A stretch of 58,907 bases of DNA, taken from Macromonas bipunctata. Its GTDB lineage: Bacteria > Pseudomonadota > Gammaproteobacteria > Burkholderiales > Burkholderiaceae_C. The position numbers and the translations under genes are program-made. The first letter of the stretch is position 1, and every line of letters begins with the position of its first letter. The stretch is taken from contig NZ_NWBQ01000003.1 of the NCBI RefSeq assembly GCF_002837135.1, forward strand, positions 1 to 58,907, read 5' to 3'. The notes under the pieces are model-generated. The model ran no database searches and was not told where the DNA came from. It was given only the letters and a program-made list of their open reading frames with translations. Positions 47,131 through 55,358 of the stretch are shown one piece after another.

Positions 47131-47487
47131 ATGAGCGCCCAGAGCCATCCTGCGCTGATCTATTACCCCAGGTTCCGCGAAGCCTTCCTGCACTGCCCGA
47201 TGGCATACGAATGCAGCGCCGACTGGTTCAAACTGCTGCCCACCGAGCGCCACGATGTGCGGCACTGCACCACCTGCCAGCGCGACGTGCATTTCTGCAC
47301 CGACCAACAGCAGCTCGATGCCAACGCCACCCAGCAGCACTGCGTGGCTTTTTACGAGGGCCACCCGAACATCCCGCGCGAACGCCCACCCGAAATGCGC
47401 CTCGGCATCCCCAGCTACCGCATCCGCGACGGCATTGCGGTTGCGCTGTCACGCAACAAACTCCATAGTTTTATTGAAGATTTATAG
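47131..47487 (+). CDS. Small Cys-rich protein, function unknown
   Basis: A 118-aa protein. Six cysteines occur in two groups: CPMAYECSADWFKLLPT, then RHCTTCQRDVHFC, followed by HCVAFYEG. The CxxC and paired-Cys layout suggests a zinc ribbon. Similar W-x-L ... R-x-C-x-x-C ... C patterns occur in unannotated proteobacterial proteins, but I do not recognise a named family. It is 7 bp after the sigma-4-like gene, probably co-transcribed. Its last ten codons become AT-rich, at the edge of the AT-rich island. Confidence 0.6.
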   Translation: MSAQSHPALIYYPRFREAFLHCPMAYECSADWFKLLPTERHDVRHCTTCQRDVHFCTDQQQLDANATQQHCVAFYEGHPNIPRERPPEMRLGIPSYRIRDGIAVALSRNKLHSFIEDL

Positions 47488-47591
47488 ATACCAAAATAAA
47501 AAAATTGGAAAATTTTTGTAAAAGATATTTTTGGATAAATTTAAAAATTACTCTCTATGAGATTTTAGAGCAAATAAGATAAGGTAATTAA

Positions 47592-48518
47592 ATGTATTAT
47601 AGAAGTTGGCGTTCTAGGGGCTGGGATGGATCATCAAGACCCTCCAAGTATTCCTCTTTGGTTGGCATGTTTGGAGATGCGGTCGGACAAATCCGTAGCG
47701 CATTTTTGAGTCTTGATGAAGATGCGCGGAACGAGCTTTTTTACGACTATGGCGCAATTCATGGTGATTCTGCTGAAAGATATGCGCGGAAAACTTTCCC
47801 AAAATGGAAAAGCGGCGCTACCAATCTCTCCGGTCAAACGATGGAGCGGCTTGTAGAGCTAGTCCCACCCTATCTTTTACCTGAACAGCGCTTTTCAATA
47901 CTTCAAAATGTCTTGAAGCGCCATAAAAAATCGGCATCAAATCAATATATTGAAATAAATATCAAAGAGCCAGCCGCCGGATTTTCCGAACTCCAATCAG
48001 CCTTAGCTTCAATGTCCCACGATGACGTTTTGGCGCATCTTCCAGCAAATGTAATGAAAGCAGCTTCGTGGCTCTATGATGACGACATCACTGGAGCACG
48101 AGCGATGCTTGCTAAGGCTGAGCGATTAGAAAACGACATGATCCGAACCAAAGCTGCTCGAGAAATTGAATTACTTAGAAAAACGATTTCGTCCGGGAAA
48201 ATTAAAACGGCCAGCTACAGTGTTGAGATGCCTGCCGGGAAATTAAACGTTATAGCCTACACTCCCTCCAAGTGCTTTGTCGCAACCGTTTGCTTTGGCG
48301 AGAATGCCCCAGAAACAGCGGCGTTACGAAGGTGGCGCGACGATTACCTGATCAAAAAGGAATGGGGGAGAAAATTTATCGTTTGGTATTACGAAAACGG
48401 TGAAGTACTAGCCGAAATCACCACCAGATCATCAACTTTAAAATATCTAGCCACGACTATTATTATTTTTATAATAACTTTATTACAAACAAATCGTACA
48501 GGAACACCAAATGAGTGA
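47592..48518 (+). CDS. AT-rich-island protein with C-terminal CFI-box-like domain and terminal TM
   Basis: A 308-aa protein of unknown function. Residues 25-115 are helical (FYDYGAIHGDSAERYARKTF, then LSGQTMERLVELVPPYLL). A second helical part follows to about 205. Residues 228-276 match a CFI-box-like C-terminal domain: CFVATVCFG with Cys228, then LRRWRDDYL, GRKFIVWYYENG. A terminal hydrophobic segment (YLATTIIIFIITLL, 285-298) may anchor it. GC content and codons are far below the chromosome. A weak AAGG lies 13 bp before the ATG. It overlaps the next gene by 8 bp; the pair shares the C-terminal domain. Confidence 0.65.
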   Translation: MYYRSWRSRGWDGSSRPSKYSSLVGMFGDAVGQIRSAFLSLDEDARNELFYDYGAIHGDSAERYARKTFPKWKSGATNLSGQTMERLVELVPPYLLPEQRFSILQNVLKRHKKSASNQYIEINIKEPAAGFSELQSALASMSHDDVLAHLPANVMKAASWLYDDDITGARAMLAKAERLENDMIRTKAAREIELLRKTISSGKIKTASYSVEMPAGKLNVIAYTPSKCFVATVCFGENAPETAALRRWRDDYLIKKEWGRKFIVWYYENGEVLAEITTRSSTLKYLATTIIIFIITLLQTNRTGTPNE

Positions 48519-49074
48519 CGGAAGAAATCTTTCCAACAGAAGTCAGAATGGCAATGCCATTCAATTGCACGACCAAGGCTTAAAAGCAGGCTCTTTGATA
48601 GATCAGTCACTTTCTAGACTAAATAAGGAGCAAGCTCAAAACCTAGTTGCAAAGGCTGGAGAAGAGGCGTTGCGACTTGAAGTCAAGCATCGTGAGCAGA
48701 ATATAGATTATATGATAGGCAAGAAGGCCGTAGAAGATCATATTGATACTTTCAAAATACTCGAAAAAGGCGGTAACACTACACGTCAAACCGTAGTCTC
48801 TGATATCAAGACTGGGGCGGGAAATATGAGAATCGAAAGCAAGTCTGGTGCGACTTGTTTCGTTGCCTCCGTCGCTTATGATGACCCGAACCATCCCGAC
48901 GTGATGCACCTCAGACAATATCGCGATACCGTATTAATCAATTCAAATTTTGGCAAATATTTTATTGCTTGCTATTGGAAAATAGGGCCAAAGATCGCTA
49001 GAATCGTCAAGAAGTCAAAAATCTTGAAAGAGGTTTCGCGCTACCTAATTTCAAGAGTTGTGAAGATTATCTAA
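48511..49074 (+). CDS. Second AT-rich-island protein with CFI-box-like C-terminal domain
   Basis: A 187-aa protein. The N-terminal 110 residues are charged and helical (LNKEQAQNLVAKAGEEALRL, then VKHREQNIDYMIGKKAVEDH) and not recognised. From Cys116 the sequence follows the CFI-box-like pattern: CFVASVAY, HLRQYRDTVL, GKYFIACYWKIGPKIARI, then a basic helical tail. It aligns with the C-terminus of the preceding protein at C-F-V-A, L-R-x-x-R-D, G-x-x-F-I and Y. Overlap with the upstream gene (ATGAGTGA, 8 bp) indicates coupled translation. Function unknown; a two-component toxin, defence or envelope-stress pair are all possible. Confidence 0.65.
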   Translation: MSDGRNLSNRSQNGNAIQLHDQGLKAGSLIDQSLSRLNKEQAQNLVAKAGEEALRLEVKHREQNIDYMIGKKAVEDHIDTFKILEKGGNTTRQTVVSDIKTGAGNMRIESKSGATCFVASVAYDDPNHPDVMHLRQYRDTVLINSNFGKYFIACYWKIGPKIARIVKKSKILKEVSRYLISRVVKII

Positions 49075-49080
49075 CTCAAT

Positions 49081-49206
49081 AGTGCCATCTGTCACCGCTT
49101 GCGCCAGCCAGTGCATCTGCGCCTCATCGAGCTTGGACGATCGTCTTGGTATCGGCTTGGCACGCAAGGCCTGCTCGCATCCCTTGCAGAAGTACGACAC
49201 ATGGCA
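49081..49206 (-). pseudogene. Remnant of an IS630-family transposase
   Basis: The minus frame reads CKGCEQALRAKPIPRRSSKL then DEAQMHWLAQAVTDGT, matching the linker and helix region near the N-terminus of IS630-type transposases (GRPxKLxxxQMxWLAQAVxDxTPQQ). A stop lies upstream at 49213-49215, there is no start codon, and similarity ends abruptly at 49081, exactly where the AT-rich island begins. Only about 42 codons survive. The rest of 49075-49311 holds no gene. Confidence 0.6.
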
Positions 49207-49311
49207 GAAATTTTACGGAACTGAAACTACTTTCTAAAAACTCTGTAGAAGCGCGCAGGGCAGCCTGATGGATTTGGCCATCTTCGCACCACAGTGCGAA
49301 AATACCGCCCC

Positions 49312-50088
49312 ATGACGCTCCACCCCATCCCCGCTTTCTCCGACAACTACATCTGGGTGCTGCACCACGCCGGGCAGGCGTGGGCGGTCGATCCGGGCGA
49401 CGCCGCCCCGGTGCTGGCCTACCTGGCCGAGCACCAGCTGCAACTGCAAGGCATCCTCCTCACGCACCACCACGCCGACCACGTGGGCGGCGTGCAGGAG
49501 CTGCGCGAGGCCACCGGCGCCGCCGTATACGGCCCGGCGTTCGAGACCCTGCCCGAGCCGGTGCAGCGCCTGGGCGGTGGCGACAGCGTCACCCTACTGG
49601 GCCACCGCTTTGACGTGCTGGACGTGCCGGGTCACACCAGCGGCCACATCGCCTACCACTGCGCCGACTGGGACGCCGCGCCGTTGCTGTTCTGTGGCGA
49701 CACCCTGTTCTCGGGCGGCTGTGGTCGCATCTTTGAGGGCACGCCCGCACAAATGCTGGCTTCATTAGACGAGCTGGCAGCCCTGCCCGATACCACCCGT
49801 GTCTGCTGCACCCACGAATACACCCTGAGCAACCTGCGCTTTGCGCTGGCGGTCGAGCCCGGCAACACCGACCTCGTGGCCTACGAACAAACCTGCCAGC
49901 AACTGCGCGCCGCCGACCAGCCCACCCTGCCCAGCACGCTGGGGCTGGAGCGCCGCATCAACCCCTTCCTGCGCAGCCGCCTGGCCGACGTGGTGGCCAG
50001 CGTGCAGCAGCAAGCCCCCGACACCCCGGCCAGCGACGAGGTGGCCGTGTTCGCTGCCCTGCGCGAGTGGAAGAACAACTTCCGCTGA
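49312..50088 (+). CDS. gloB: Hydroxyacylglutathione hydrolase (glyoxalase II)
   Basis: A 258-aa metallo-beta-lactamase-fold enzyme splitting S-lactoylglutathione to lactate and glutathione in methylglyoxal detoxification. The metal motif THHHADH is at 51-57; PGHTSGHI, FCGDTLFSGGCGRIFEG and CCTHEYTLSNLRFA follow. The C-terminal RRINPFLR is specific to GloB. ATG 49312 gives the standard start (MTLHPIPAFSDNYIW). Confidence 0.95.
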   Translation: MTLHPIPAFSDNYIWVLHHAGQAWAVDPGDAAPVLAYLAEHQLQLQGILLTHHHADHVGGVQELREATGAAVYGPAFETLPEPVQRLGGGDSVTLLGHRFDVLDVPGHTSGHIAYHCADWDAAPLLFCGDTLFSGGCGRIFEGTPAQMLASLDELAALPDTTRVCCTHEYTLSNLRFALAVEPGNTDLVAYEQTCQQLRAADQPTLPSTLGLERRINPFLRSRLADVVASVQQQAPDTPASDEVAVFAALREWKNNFR

Positions 50089-50196
50089 CGCCCGCCCCGC
50101 TGGCCCCACCCCGGCGGGAACCCACACCCGGCGCCGGGGTCGTACCGGGCCTTGTCCTGCGGCCCCTGGCTGCGCCTCTTCCGGTTTTTTTGCCCC

Positions 50197-51822
50197 ATGC
50201 GACTTTCCCGCTTCTGGCCTGTGCTGCTCGCTGCCCTGACCCTGGTCGGCTGCGGCACCGCCCCGACCGCCCCCACCGAGGGCGATACCGCCCTCCAGAC
50301 CCCCTCCGGCGCGGACACCGCCACCGGCTCGCCCTACGTGCTGCAGGCGCCCCGGCGGCGCAGCGAGGCGCAAATCCCCGGTGACGGCCTGTCGGCGCTG
50401 GGCCTGGTGGTGCCGCGCTCCAGCTCGGCGGTGGCGCCGTTGTCGGCGCCCAAGGACTTGTGGGAACGCATCCGGCGCGGCTTTGCCATGCCCGACCTGG
50501 AACACGAGCTGGTACACGACCGCGAACAGTGGTACGCCAGCCGCCCCGAGTACATGGAACGCATGACCGCACGCGGCAGCAAATACCTGTTCCACATCGT
50601 CGAGGAGCTGGAGCGGCGCAACATGCCCACCGAACTGGCGCTGCTGCCCTACATCGAAAGCGCCTACAACCCGCAGGCCGTCTCCAGCGCCAAGGCGGCG
50701 GGCATCTGGCAATTTATGCCCGCTACCGGCAAATCGTTCGACCTGCGCCAGAACATGTTCCGCGACGACCGCCGCGATGTGCTAGCCTCCACCCGCGCCG
50801 CGCTCGACTACCTGGAACAACTGCACCGCATGTTTGGCGACTGGCACCTCGCGCTGGCCGCCTACAACTGGGGCCAGGGCAACGTGGGCAAGGCCATCAA
50901 GCGCAACAGCGGCGCAGGCCTGCCCGCCAGCTACGCCGAGCTGAAAATGCCCGACGAGACCCGCTACTACGTGCCCAAACTGCAAGCGGTCAAAAACATC
51001 GTGGCCAACCCGGCACGCTACCGCACCCAGCTGCCCGACATCGGCAACCACCCCTTCTTTGACACCGTGGCGCTGCAACGCGACATGGACGTGGCGCTGA
51101 TCGCGCAACTGGCCGACATCAGCGAAAAAGACTTCCGCCAGCTCAACCCCGCCGTCAACAAGCCCGTGATACTGGCCGGTGGCGGCACCACCATCTTGCT
51201 GCCGTGGGACAACGCCACCCTGTTCGAGCAACGCCTGGCCCAGCACAGCGGCCCGCTGGCGAGCTGGACTGTCTGGACGGTGCCCAACCGCATGAGCGTG
51301 TCGCAAATTGCCAGCCAACTGGGCGTAGAAGAAAGCGAGCTGCGCGAGCTCAACAAGATCCCGCCGCGCATGCAGGTCAAGGCCGGCTCCGCGCTGCTGG
51401 TGCCGCGCCAGGGCGCGCAAGACCAGGACGTGCCCAGCCACGTGGCCGACCACGGCCAGATCCTGCTGGCCAAGGAAGCCCCGCCACCGCGCCCGGCGGC
51501 CCCGGTGCAGCGCAGCAGCGTGCGCGTGGACAAAGGCGACACCCTGATTGGCCTGGCGCGCGAACACGGCATCAGCGTGAGCAACCTGGCCCAGTGGAAC
51601 GGCCTGAGCACCAAGGCCTCGCTCAAGACCGGGCAAACCCTGCAGCTGCGTGCCCCGGAGAAAAAGAACACCGCCAGCAGCAAGCGCAGCAGCGGCAAAA
51701 GCAAGAAAGCCACCAACACCCAGGTGAACAGCAAGGACAAGACAACCCGGCAGACCAACAACCGCCGCACCAGCAGCAGCAAGAAAACCCAACCGCCAAA
51801 AAACAAAGGCCAGCAACGCTGA
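50197..51822 (+). CDS. mltD: Membrane-bound lytic murein transglycosylase D with LysM repeats
   Basis: A 541-aa lipoprotein: lipobox LVGC with Cys19. The SLT domain has catalytic Glu154 in LLPYIESAYNPQAVSSAKAAG and LAAYNWGQGNVGKAIKRN. Two LysM peptidoglycan-binding repeats follow (about 355-403 and 445-490; VDKGDTLIGLAREHGISVSN is the second). The last 50 residues are Lys/Ser/Thr-rich low complexity. It cleaves glycan strands with formation of 1,6-anhydro ends. Confidence 0.92.
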   Translation: MRLSRFWPVLLAALTLVGCGTAPTAPTEGDTALQTPSGADTATGSPYVLQAPRRRSEAQIPGDGLSALGLVVPRSSSAVAPLSAPKDLWERIRRGFAMPDLEHELVHDREQWYASRPEYMERMTARGSKYLFHIVEELERRNMPTELALLPYIESAYNPQAVSSAKAAGIWQFMPATGKSFDLRQNMFRDDRRDVLASTRAALDYLEQLHRMFGDWHLALAAYNWGQGNVGKAIKRNSGAGLPASYAELKMPDETRYYVPKLQAVKNIVANPARYRTQLPDIGNHPFFDTVALQRDMDVALIAQLADISEKDFRQLNPAVNKPVILAGGGTTILLPWDNATLFEQRLAQHSGPLASWTVWTVPNRMSVSQIASQLGVEESELRELNKIPPRMQVKAGSALLVPRQGAQDQDVPSHVADHGQILLAKEAPPPRPAAPVQRSSVRVDKGDTLIGLAREHGISVSNLAQWNGLSTKASLKTGQTLQLRAPEKKNTASSKRSSGKSKKATNTQVNSKDKTTRQTNNRRTSSSKKTQPPKNKGQQR

Positions 51823-51852
51823 CCCAGGCTTGGCTTGAGGTTGAACCGGCCC

Positions 51853-52467
51853 TCAGCGCCGGTCGGCCAAGGCGTGGGCAATGGTGCCCAGGTCCACGTA
51901 CTCCAGCTCGCTGCCGATGGGCACGCCGCGCGCCAGCCGCGTGACCTTGACGCCGTGCGGCTGCAGCGCCTGCGCCACAATGTGCGCGGTGGCCTCGCCC
52001 TCGGCGGTGAAGCCGGTGGCCACAATCACCTCCTGCACCGGTGGCACCACCGCCGCAGTGGGCAGCAACACGCGGCGCAGCAGCGCCTGCAAGCCAATGT
52101 CGTGCACCCCCCGGCCATCCAGCGGGCTCAGGCGCCCCATCAGCACAAAATAGCGCCCCTGGTAGGCGCCGGTGCGCTCCAGCGCCAGCTGGTCGGCGGG
52201 AGTCTCCACCACGCACAGCAGGGCATCGTCGCGCGCCGGGTCGGTACACACCGGGCACAGCTCCAGCTCGGTCAGCGTGTGGCACAGCGCGCAATGGCGC
52301 AACTGCGCCACCGCCAACTGCAGTGCCTGCGCCAGCTGCAGCGCGGCAGCGTGGTCGTGCTGCAACAAGTGGAACGCCATGCGCGACGCCGACTTGACCC
52401 CCACCCCCGGCAGACGCTGCAGGGCGCGCAGCAAGGCCTCCAACGCCGGGGCTCCGGGGTGCAGCAT
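51853..52467 (-). CDS. recR: Recombination protein RecR
   Basis: A 204-aa RecFOR component. Helix-hairpin-helix [20 protein letters not shown], the four-Cys zinc motif [16 protein letters not shown], the Toprim start [20 protein letters not shown] and [17 protein letters not shown] are all present. It lies 19 bp after ybaB in the classical dnaX-ybaB-recR order. Confidence 0.95.
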   Translation of the reverse strand: MLHPGAPALEALLRALQRLPGVGVKSASRMAFHLLQHDHAAALQLAQALQLAVAQLRHCALCHTLTELELCPVCTDPARDDALLCVVETPADQLALERTGAYQGRYFVLMGRLSPLDGRGVHDIGLQALLRRVLLPTAAVVPPVQEVIVATGFTAEGEATAHIVAQALQPHGVKVTRLARGVPIGSELEYVDLGTIAHALADRR

Positions 52468-52486
52468 CGGGGTGGCGCTCAGCGCG

Positions 52487-52819
52487 TCAGAACGGGAACT
52501 TCATGCCGCCGGGCAGGCCCGGCATGCCGGCGGTGATCTTGGCCATCTTCTCGGCGCTGGTTTCCTCGGCCTTGCGCACGGCGGCGTTGAAGGCGGCGGC
52601 CACCAAGTCTTCCAGCATGTCCTTGTCCTCGGCCAGCAGGCTGGGGTCGATGGTGACGCGCTTGACGTCGTGCTTGCACGTCATCAGCACCTGAACCAGG
52701 CCCGCGCCCGATTCGCCCGTCACCTCGATGTTGCCCAGGTCGTCCTGCGCCTTTTTCAGGTTGTCCTGCATGGCCTGCGCCTGCTTCATCAAACCCGCGA
52801 GTTGTCCTTTGTTGAACAT
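52487..52819 (-). CDS. ybaB: Nucleoid-associated protein YbaB/EbfC
   Basis: A 110-aa DNA-binding dimer. [20 protein letters not shown] is the family start, followed by [28 protein letters not shown]. It sits between dnaX and recR, the usual place. Confidence 0.93.
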   Translation of the reverse strand: MFNKGQLAGLMKQAQAMQDNLKKAQDDLGNIEVTGESGAGLVQVLMTCKHDVKRVTIDPSLLAEDKDMLEDLVAAAFNAAVRKAEETSAEKMAKITAGMPGLPGGMKFPF

Positions 52820-52865
52820 GGAGATACCTTACAAAATACAAGAAACATCAAAAAGCATCCGCGCC

Positions 52866-54659
52866 TTACACCGACTGGATGCTGCCGGGCACCATTTTGC
52901 CGCCAAAGTCGCGCAGCAAGGCCTGCACCAGCGGATCCTGCGCCGCCGCGTCCTCGGCGGCACGCTGGCGCGCCTGCCCTGCGGCCACCTGGCGCCGGGC
53001 CTGCGAGTCGCTCACCGGCCCTTGCTCCAGCTGCAGCCGCACCGCATGGCCCGCCTGCTGCAGCGCCTTTTGCAGGCCGTCGCGCGTGCTGGGCTGCATC
53101 AGCGACTCCGCCGCCACGCGCAGGTACCAAGTGTCGCCCTGCGCCGCCACCCATTGCGACTGCAGCGCCAGCTCGCGCACCAAGGCCGTGATCGCCCCAG
53201 CCTGCACCAGGCTGGCCACCAGCGCGTACCAGCGTTCGGCCCCATCATCCGCGGCGCCAGAGGCATCTGCCGTGCGGGCGGCAGCGTCGGGCACGGGTGC
53301 TGAAGGCACGACCGGCGCACTGGCAACGGGCACAGGCGCGGCAGCAAACGGCGGCGACGCCACCACAGGCGCCGGTACGGGCGCCCATGCAGCGGGCGCG
53401 ACAGCAGAGACAACAGGAGGCGCGGCAGCGAGTGTGGCCATCCGCGCGGGGGCAGGCTGCACCGCTGGTGCAGGTGTTAAAGCTGGCGCCACCGGCACCA
53501 TTGACTCAATATTCAGGGTTTTTTTTTCCGGGGCGGGCGGTGTTGCAGAACCAGCCACACCCGGCGGACGGAACGCCAGCAGGCGCAGCAGCACCATCGT
53601 CAGCCCGGCGTATTCGTCGGGGGCCAGGCCGAGCTCGGCGCGGCCATGCAGGCACAGGCTGTAGAGCAGTTGCGTGGCGTCGGGCGGCAGCAGGGCGGCC
53701 AGGCGCGCAATCTCGGTCTGCTCCGGGTCGGTGGCCGTGGCCAGACTGGGCACCGCCTGCACCACCGCCATGCGCTGCAGCGCGCCGGTCATGTCGTCCA
53801 GCGCCGCCACGGCGCTGAAGCCGTTGAAGCGCAAGGTGTCCACCGTCTGCACCACCGTCTGGCCGTCGCCCGTGGCCAGGGCCTCGATCAGGGCCCACAC
53901 GTGGCCGCTGTCCACCGCACCCAGCATCTGGCGCACCGTGGCCTCCTGCAGCTGGCCGTTGCCAAACGCAATCGCCTGGTCGGTCAGGCTCAGGGCGTCG
54001 CGCATCGAGCCCCGCGCCGCACGCGCCAGCAGGCGCAGCGCCGCCACCTCGGCGGGCACCTCCTCTGCCGCCAGCACGCGGGTCAGGTGCTCCAGCACCG
54101 TGTCGGGTGCCATCGGGCGCAGGTTGAACTGCAGGCAGCGGCTCAACACCGTGACCGGCACCTTCTGCGGGTCGGTGGTGGCCAGCACAAACTTCAGGTA
54201 CTCGGGCGGTTCTTCCAGCGTTTTCAGCATCGCGTTGAACGCGGTGTTGGTCAGCATGTGGACTTCATCGATCATGAAGACCTTGAAGCGCCCCTGCACC
54301 GGCTTGTACACCGCTTGCTCCAGCAACGCTTGCACCTCGTCCACGCTGCGGTTGGAGGCCGCATCCAGCTCGGTGTAGTCCACAAAACGGCCCGCGTCGA
54401 TGTCACGGCAGGCTTGGCACACACCACACGGCTCGGCGGTGATACCCCCCTGCCCATCGGGCCCCACACAGTTGAGCGACTTGGCCAAAATGCGCGAGAC
54501 GGTGGTCTTGCCCACCCCGCGCGTACCCGTGAACAAATAGGCGTGGTGCAACCGCTGCGTGGCCAACGCATTGCCCAAGGCTTGCACCACATGCTCTTGC
54601 CCCACCATTTCGGCAAAGTTTTTGGGACGGTACTTGCGGGCCAGAACAACATAAGACAT
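52866..54659 (-). CDS. dnaX: DNA polymerase III subunits gamma and tau
   Basis: A 597-aa clamp-loader protein (tau). MSYVVLARKYRPKNFAEMVGQ opens the AAA+ module; Walker A is GTRGVGKTT; the zinc site is CGVCQACRDI; FKVFMIDEVHMLTNTAFNAM is Walker B; RGSMRDALSLTDQAIAFG is sensor 2. Domain III ends near residue 365, then an Ala/Pro-rich linker (about 385-470) leads to the tau-specific C-terminal domain ending LVQALLRDFGGKM. An A9 run at codons 378-381 would give a short gamma form by slippage. Confidence 0.95.
   Translation of the reverse strand: MSYVVLARKYRPKNFAEMVGQEHVVQALGNALATQRLHHAYLFTGTRGVGKTTVSRILAKSLNCVGPDGQGGITAEPCGVCQACRDIDAGRFVDYTELDAASNRSVDEVQALLEQAVYKPVQGRFKVFMIDEVHMLTNTAFNAMLKTLEEPPEYLKFVLATTDPQKVPVTVLSRCLQFNLRPMAPDTVLEHLTRVLAAEEVPAEVAALRLLARAARGSMRDALSLTDQAIAFGNGQLQEATVRQMLGAVDSGHVWALIEALATGDGQTVVQTVDTLRFNGFSAVAALDDMTGALQRMAVVQAVPSLATATDPEQTEIARLAALLPPDATQLLYSLCLHGRAELGLAPDEYAGLTMVLLRLLAFRPPGVAGSATPPAPEKKTLNIESMVPVAPALTPAPAVQPAPARMATLAAAPPVVSAVAPAAWAPVPAPVVASPPFAAAPVPVASAPVVPSAPVPDAAARTADASGAADDGAERWYALVASLVQAGAITALVRELALQSQWVAAQGDTWYLRVAAESLMQPSTRDGLQKALQQAGHAVRLQLEQGPVSDSQARRQVAAGQARQRAAEDAAAQDPLVQALLRDFGGKMVPGSIQSV
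53506..53528 (-). promoter_or_regulatory. dnaX slippery site (A9) for gamma synthesis
   Basis: On the coding strand, GAA AAA AAA ACC (Glu378-Lys-Lys-Thr381) contains nine consecutive A. A -1 shift gives Asn-Pro-Glu-Tyr then TGA (stop at 53508-53506), yielding a product of about 384 aa that ends right after domain III. This parallels E. coli ribosomal frameshifting and Thermus transcriptional slippage in dnaX. Confidence 0.6.
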
Positions 54660-54694
54660 GAGCGGATTCTATCTGTGGCTTACAATGCACCTCT

Positions 54695-54788
54695 GACGGG
54701 CCTTCCCGCATGGGGAAGCGGCCAACCGGGTCAGGTGGGGAACCAAGCAGCCCTAACCGTGGAGCCAGTGCCGGGGTCAAGGCTCGTC
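54695..54788 (+). ncRNA. ffs: Signal recognition particle RNA, small bacterial type (4.5S)
   Basis: The conserved Ffh-binding core GTCAGGTGGGGAACCAAGCA is at about 54730-54749. The ends GACGGGCCTT (54695-54704) and AAGGCTCGTC (54779-54788) pair over ten positions, closing the hairpin. TACAAT at 54681-54686 is the likely -10. It lies between dnaX (divergent) and trxA, as in many Burkholderiales. Confidence 0.92.
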
Positions 54789-54834
54789 ACCTTCTACTGT
54801 ATCAACGCAGCAACACGATTTGAGGCGCATTCTC

Positions 54835-55167
54835 ATGGCCAACGAGCTCATCCAACACGTCACCGATGCCAACTTTGAAACCGCCGTGGTACAAGCCGGC
54901 CAGCCGGTGTTGGTGGACTTCTGGGCCGAATGGTGTGGCCCTTGCCGCAGCATCGCCCCCATTCTGGACGAACTGGCCACCGCCTACCAAGGCAAACTGC
55001 AAGTGGCCAAACTCAACGTCGATGAAAACCGCGAAGTCCCGGCCAAGTTCGGCATCCGTGGCATCCCCACGCTGATGGTGTTCAAAGACGGCCAGCTGGC
55101 CGCTACCAAGGTCGGCGCCCTGAGCAAGGCCCAGCTGATCGCGTTTGTGGACCAGCAACTGGCCTGA
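54835..55167 (+). CDS. trxA: Thioredoxin
   Basis: A 110-aa thioredoxin with active site WCGPC (Cys34 and Cys37) in [38 protein letters not shown] and the cis-Pro [11 protein letters not shown] follow. It is a general cytosolic disulfide reductase. ATG 54835 gives the standard length; a start at 54820 is not ATG. Confidence 0.96.
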   Translation: MANELIQHVTDANFETAVVQAGQPVLVDFWAEWCGPCRSIAPILDELATAYQGKLQVAKLNVDENREVPAKFGIRGIPTLMVFKDGQLAATKVGALSKAQLIAFVDQQLA

Positions 55168-55193
55168 GTCGGCCATTGCCCCTGTTTTCCCCA

Positions 55194-55222
55194 GTGTCCG
55201 GGTGCAAGGCCCGGGCACTTTT
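55194..55222 (+). terminator. Rho-independent terminator after trxA
   Basis: GTGTCCGGG and CCCGGGCAC form a 9-bp stem (one G-T pair) with a 7-nt loop, followed by TTTT. It is 26 bp after the trxA stop and separates trxA from the 140-nt rho leader. Confidence 0.75.
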
Positions 55223-55358
55223 CCTGCCATAATTGGCCACGGGCTTCAGGTCTAGCCCGGCATTCAGGTTCAAGCGCGCCACAGTTCAGCCGCGCCGCAG
55301 CCTCACCCTTCTTTTCTCCTCCTTACTTTTACGCTCCCTCTGTTGCGGAGTCCCGTCC

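Noticed and set aside
47475-49068. TGAAGATT present at both edges of the AT-rich island as a possible attachment repeat
   Set aside because: Eight bases in AT-rich DNA are expected by chance, and no integrase or longer repeat supports it.
48511-49074. Type II toxin-antitoxin interpretation of the CFI-box pair
   Set aside because: Both proteins are larger than typical TA members, show no known toxin fold or antitoxin DNA-binding motif, and share a domain; left as unknown rather than called TA.
54820-54834. Earlier start for trxA (MRRIL)
   Set aside because: The codon is not ATG and standard thioredoxins begin near MANELIQHV; no ribosome-binding site supports the longer form.
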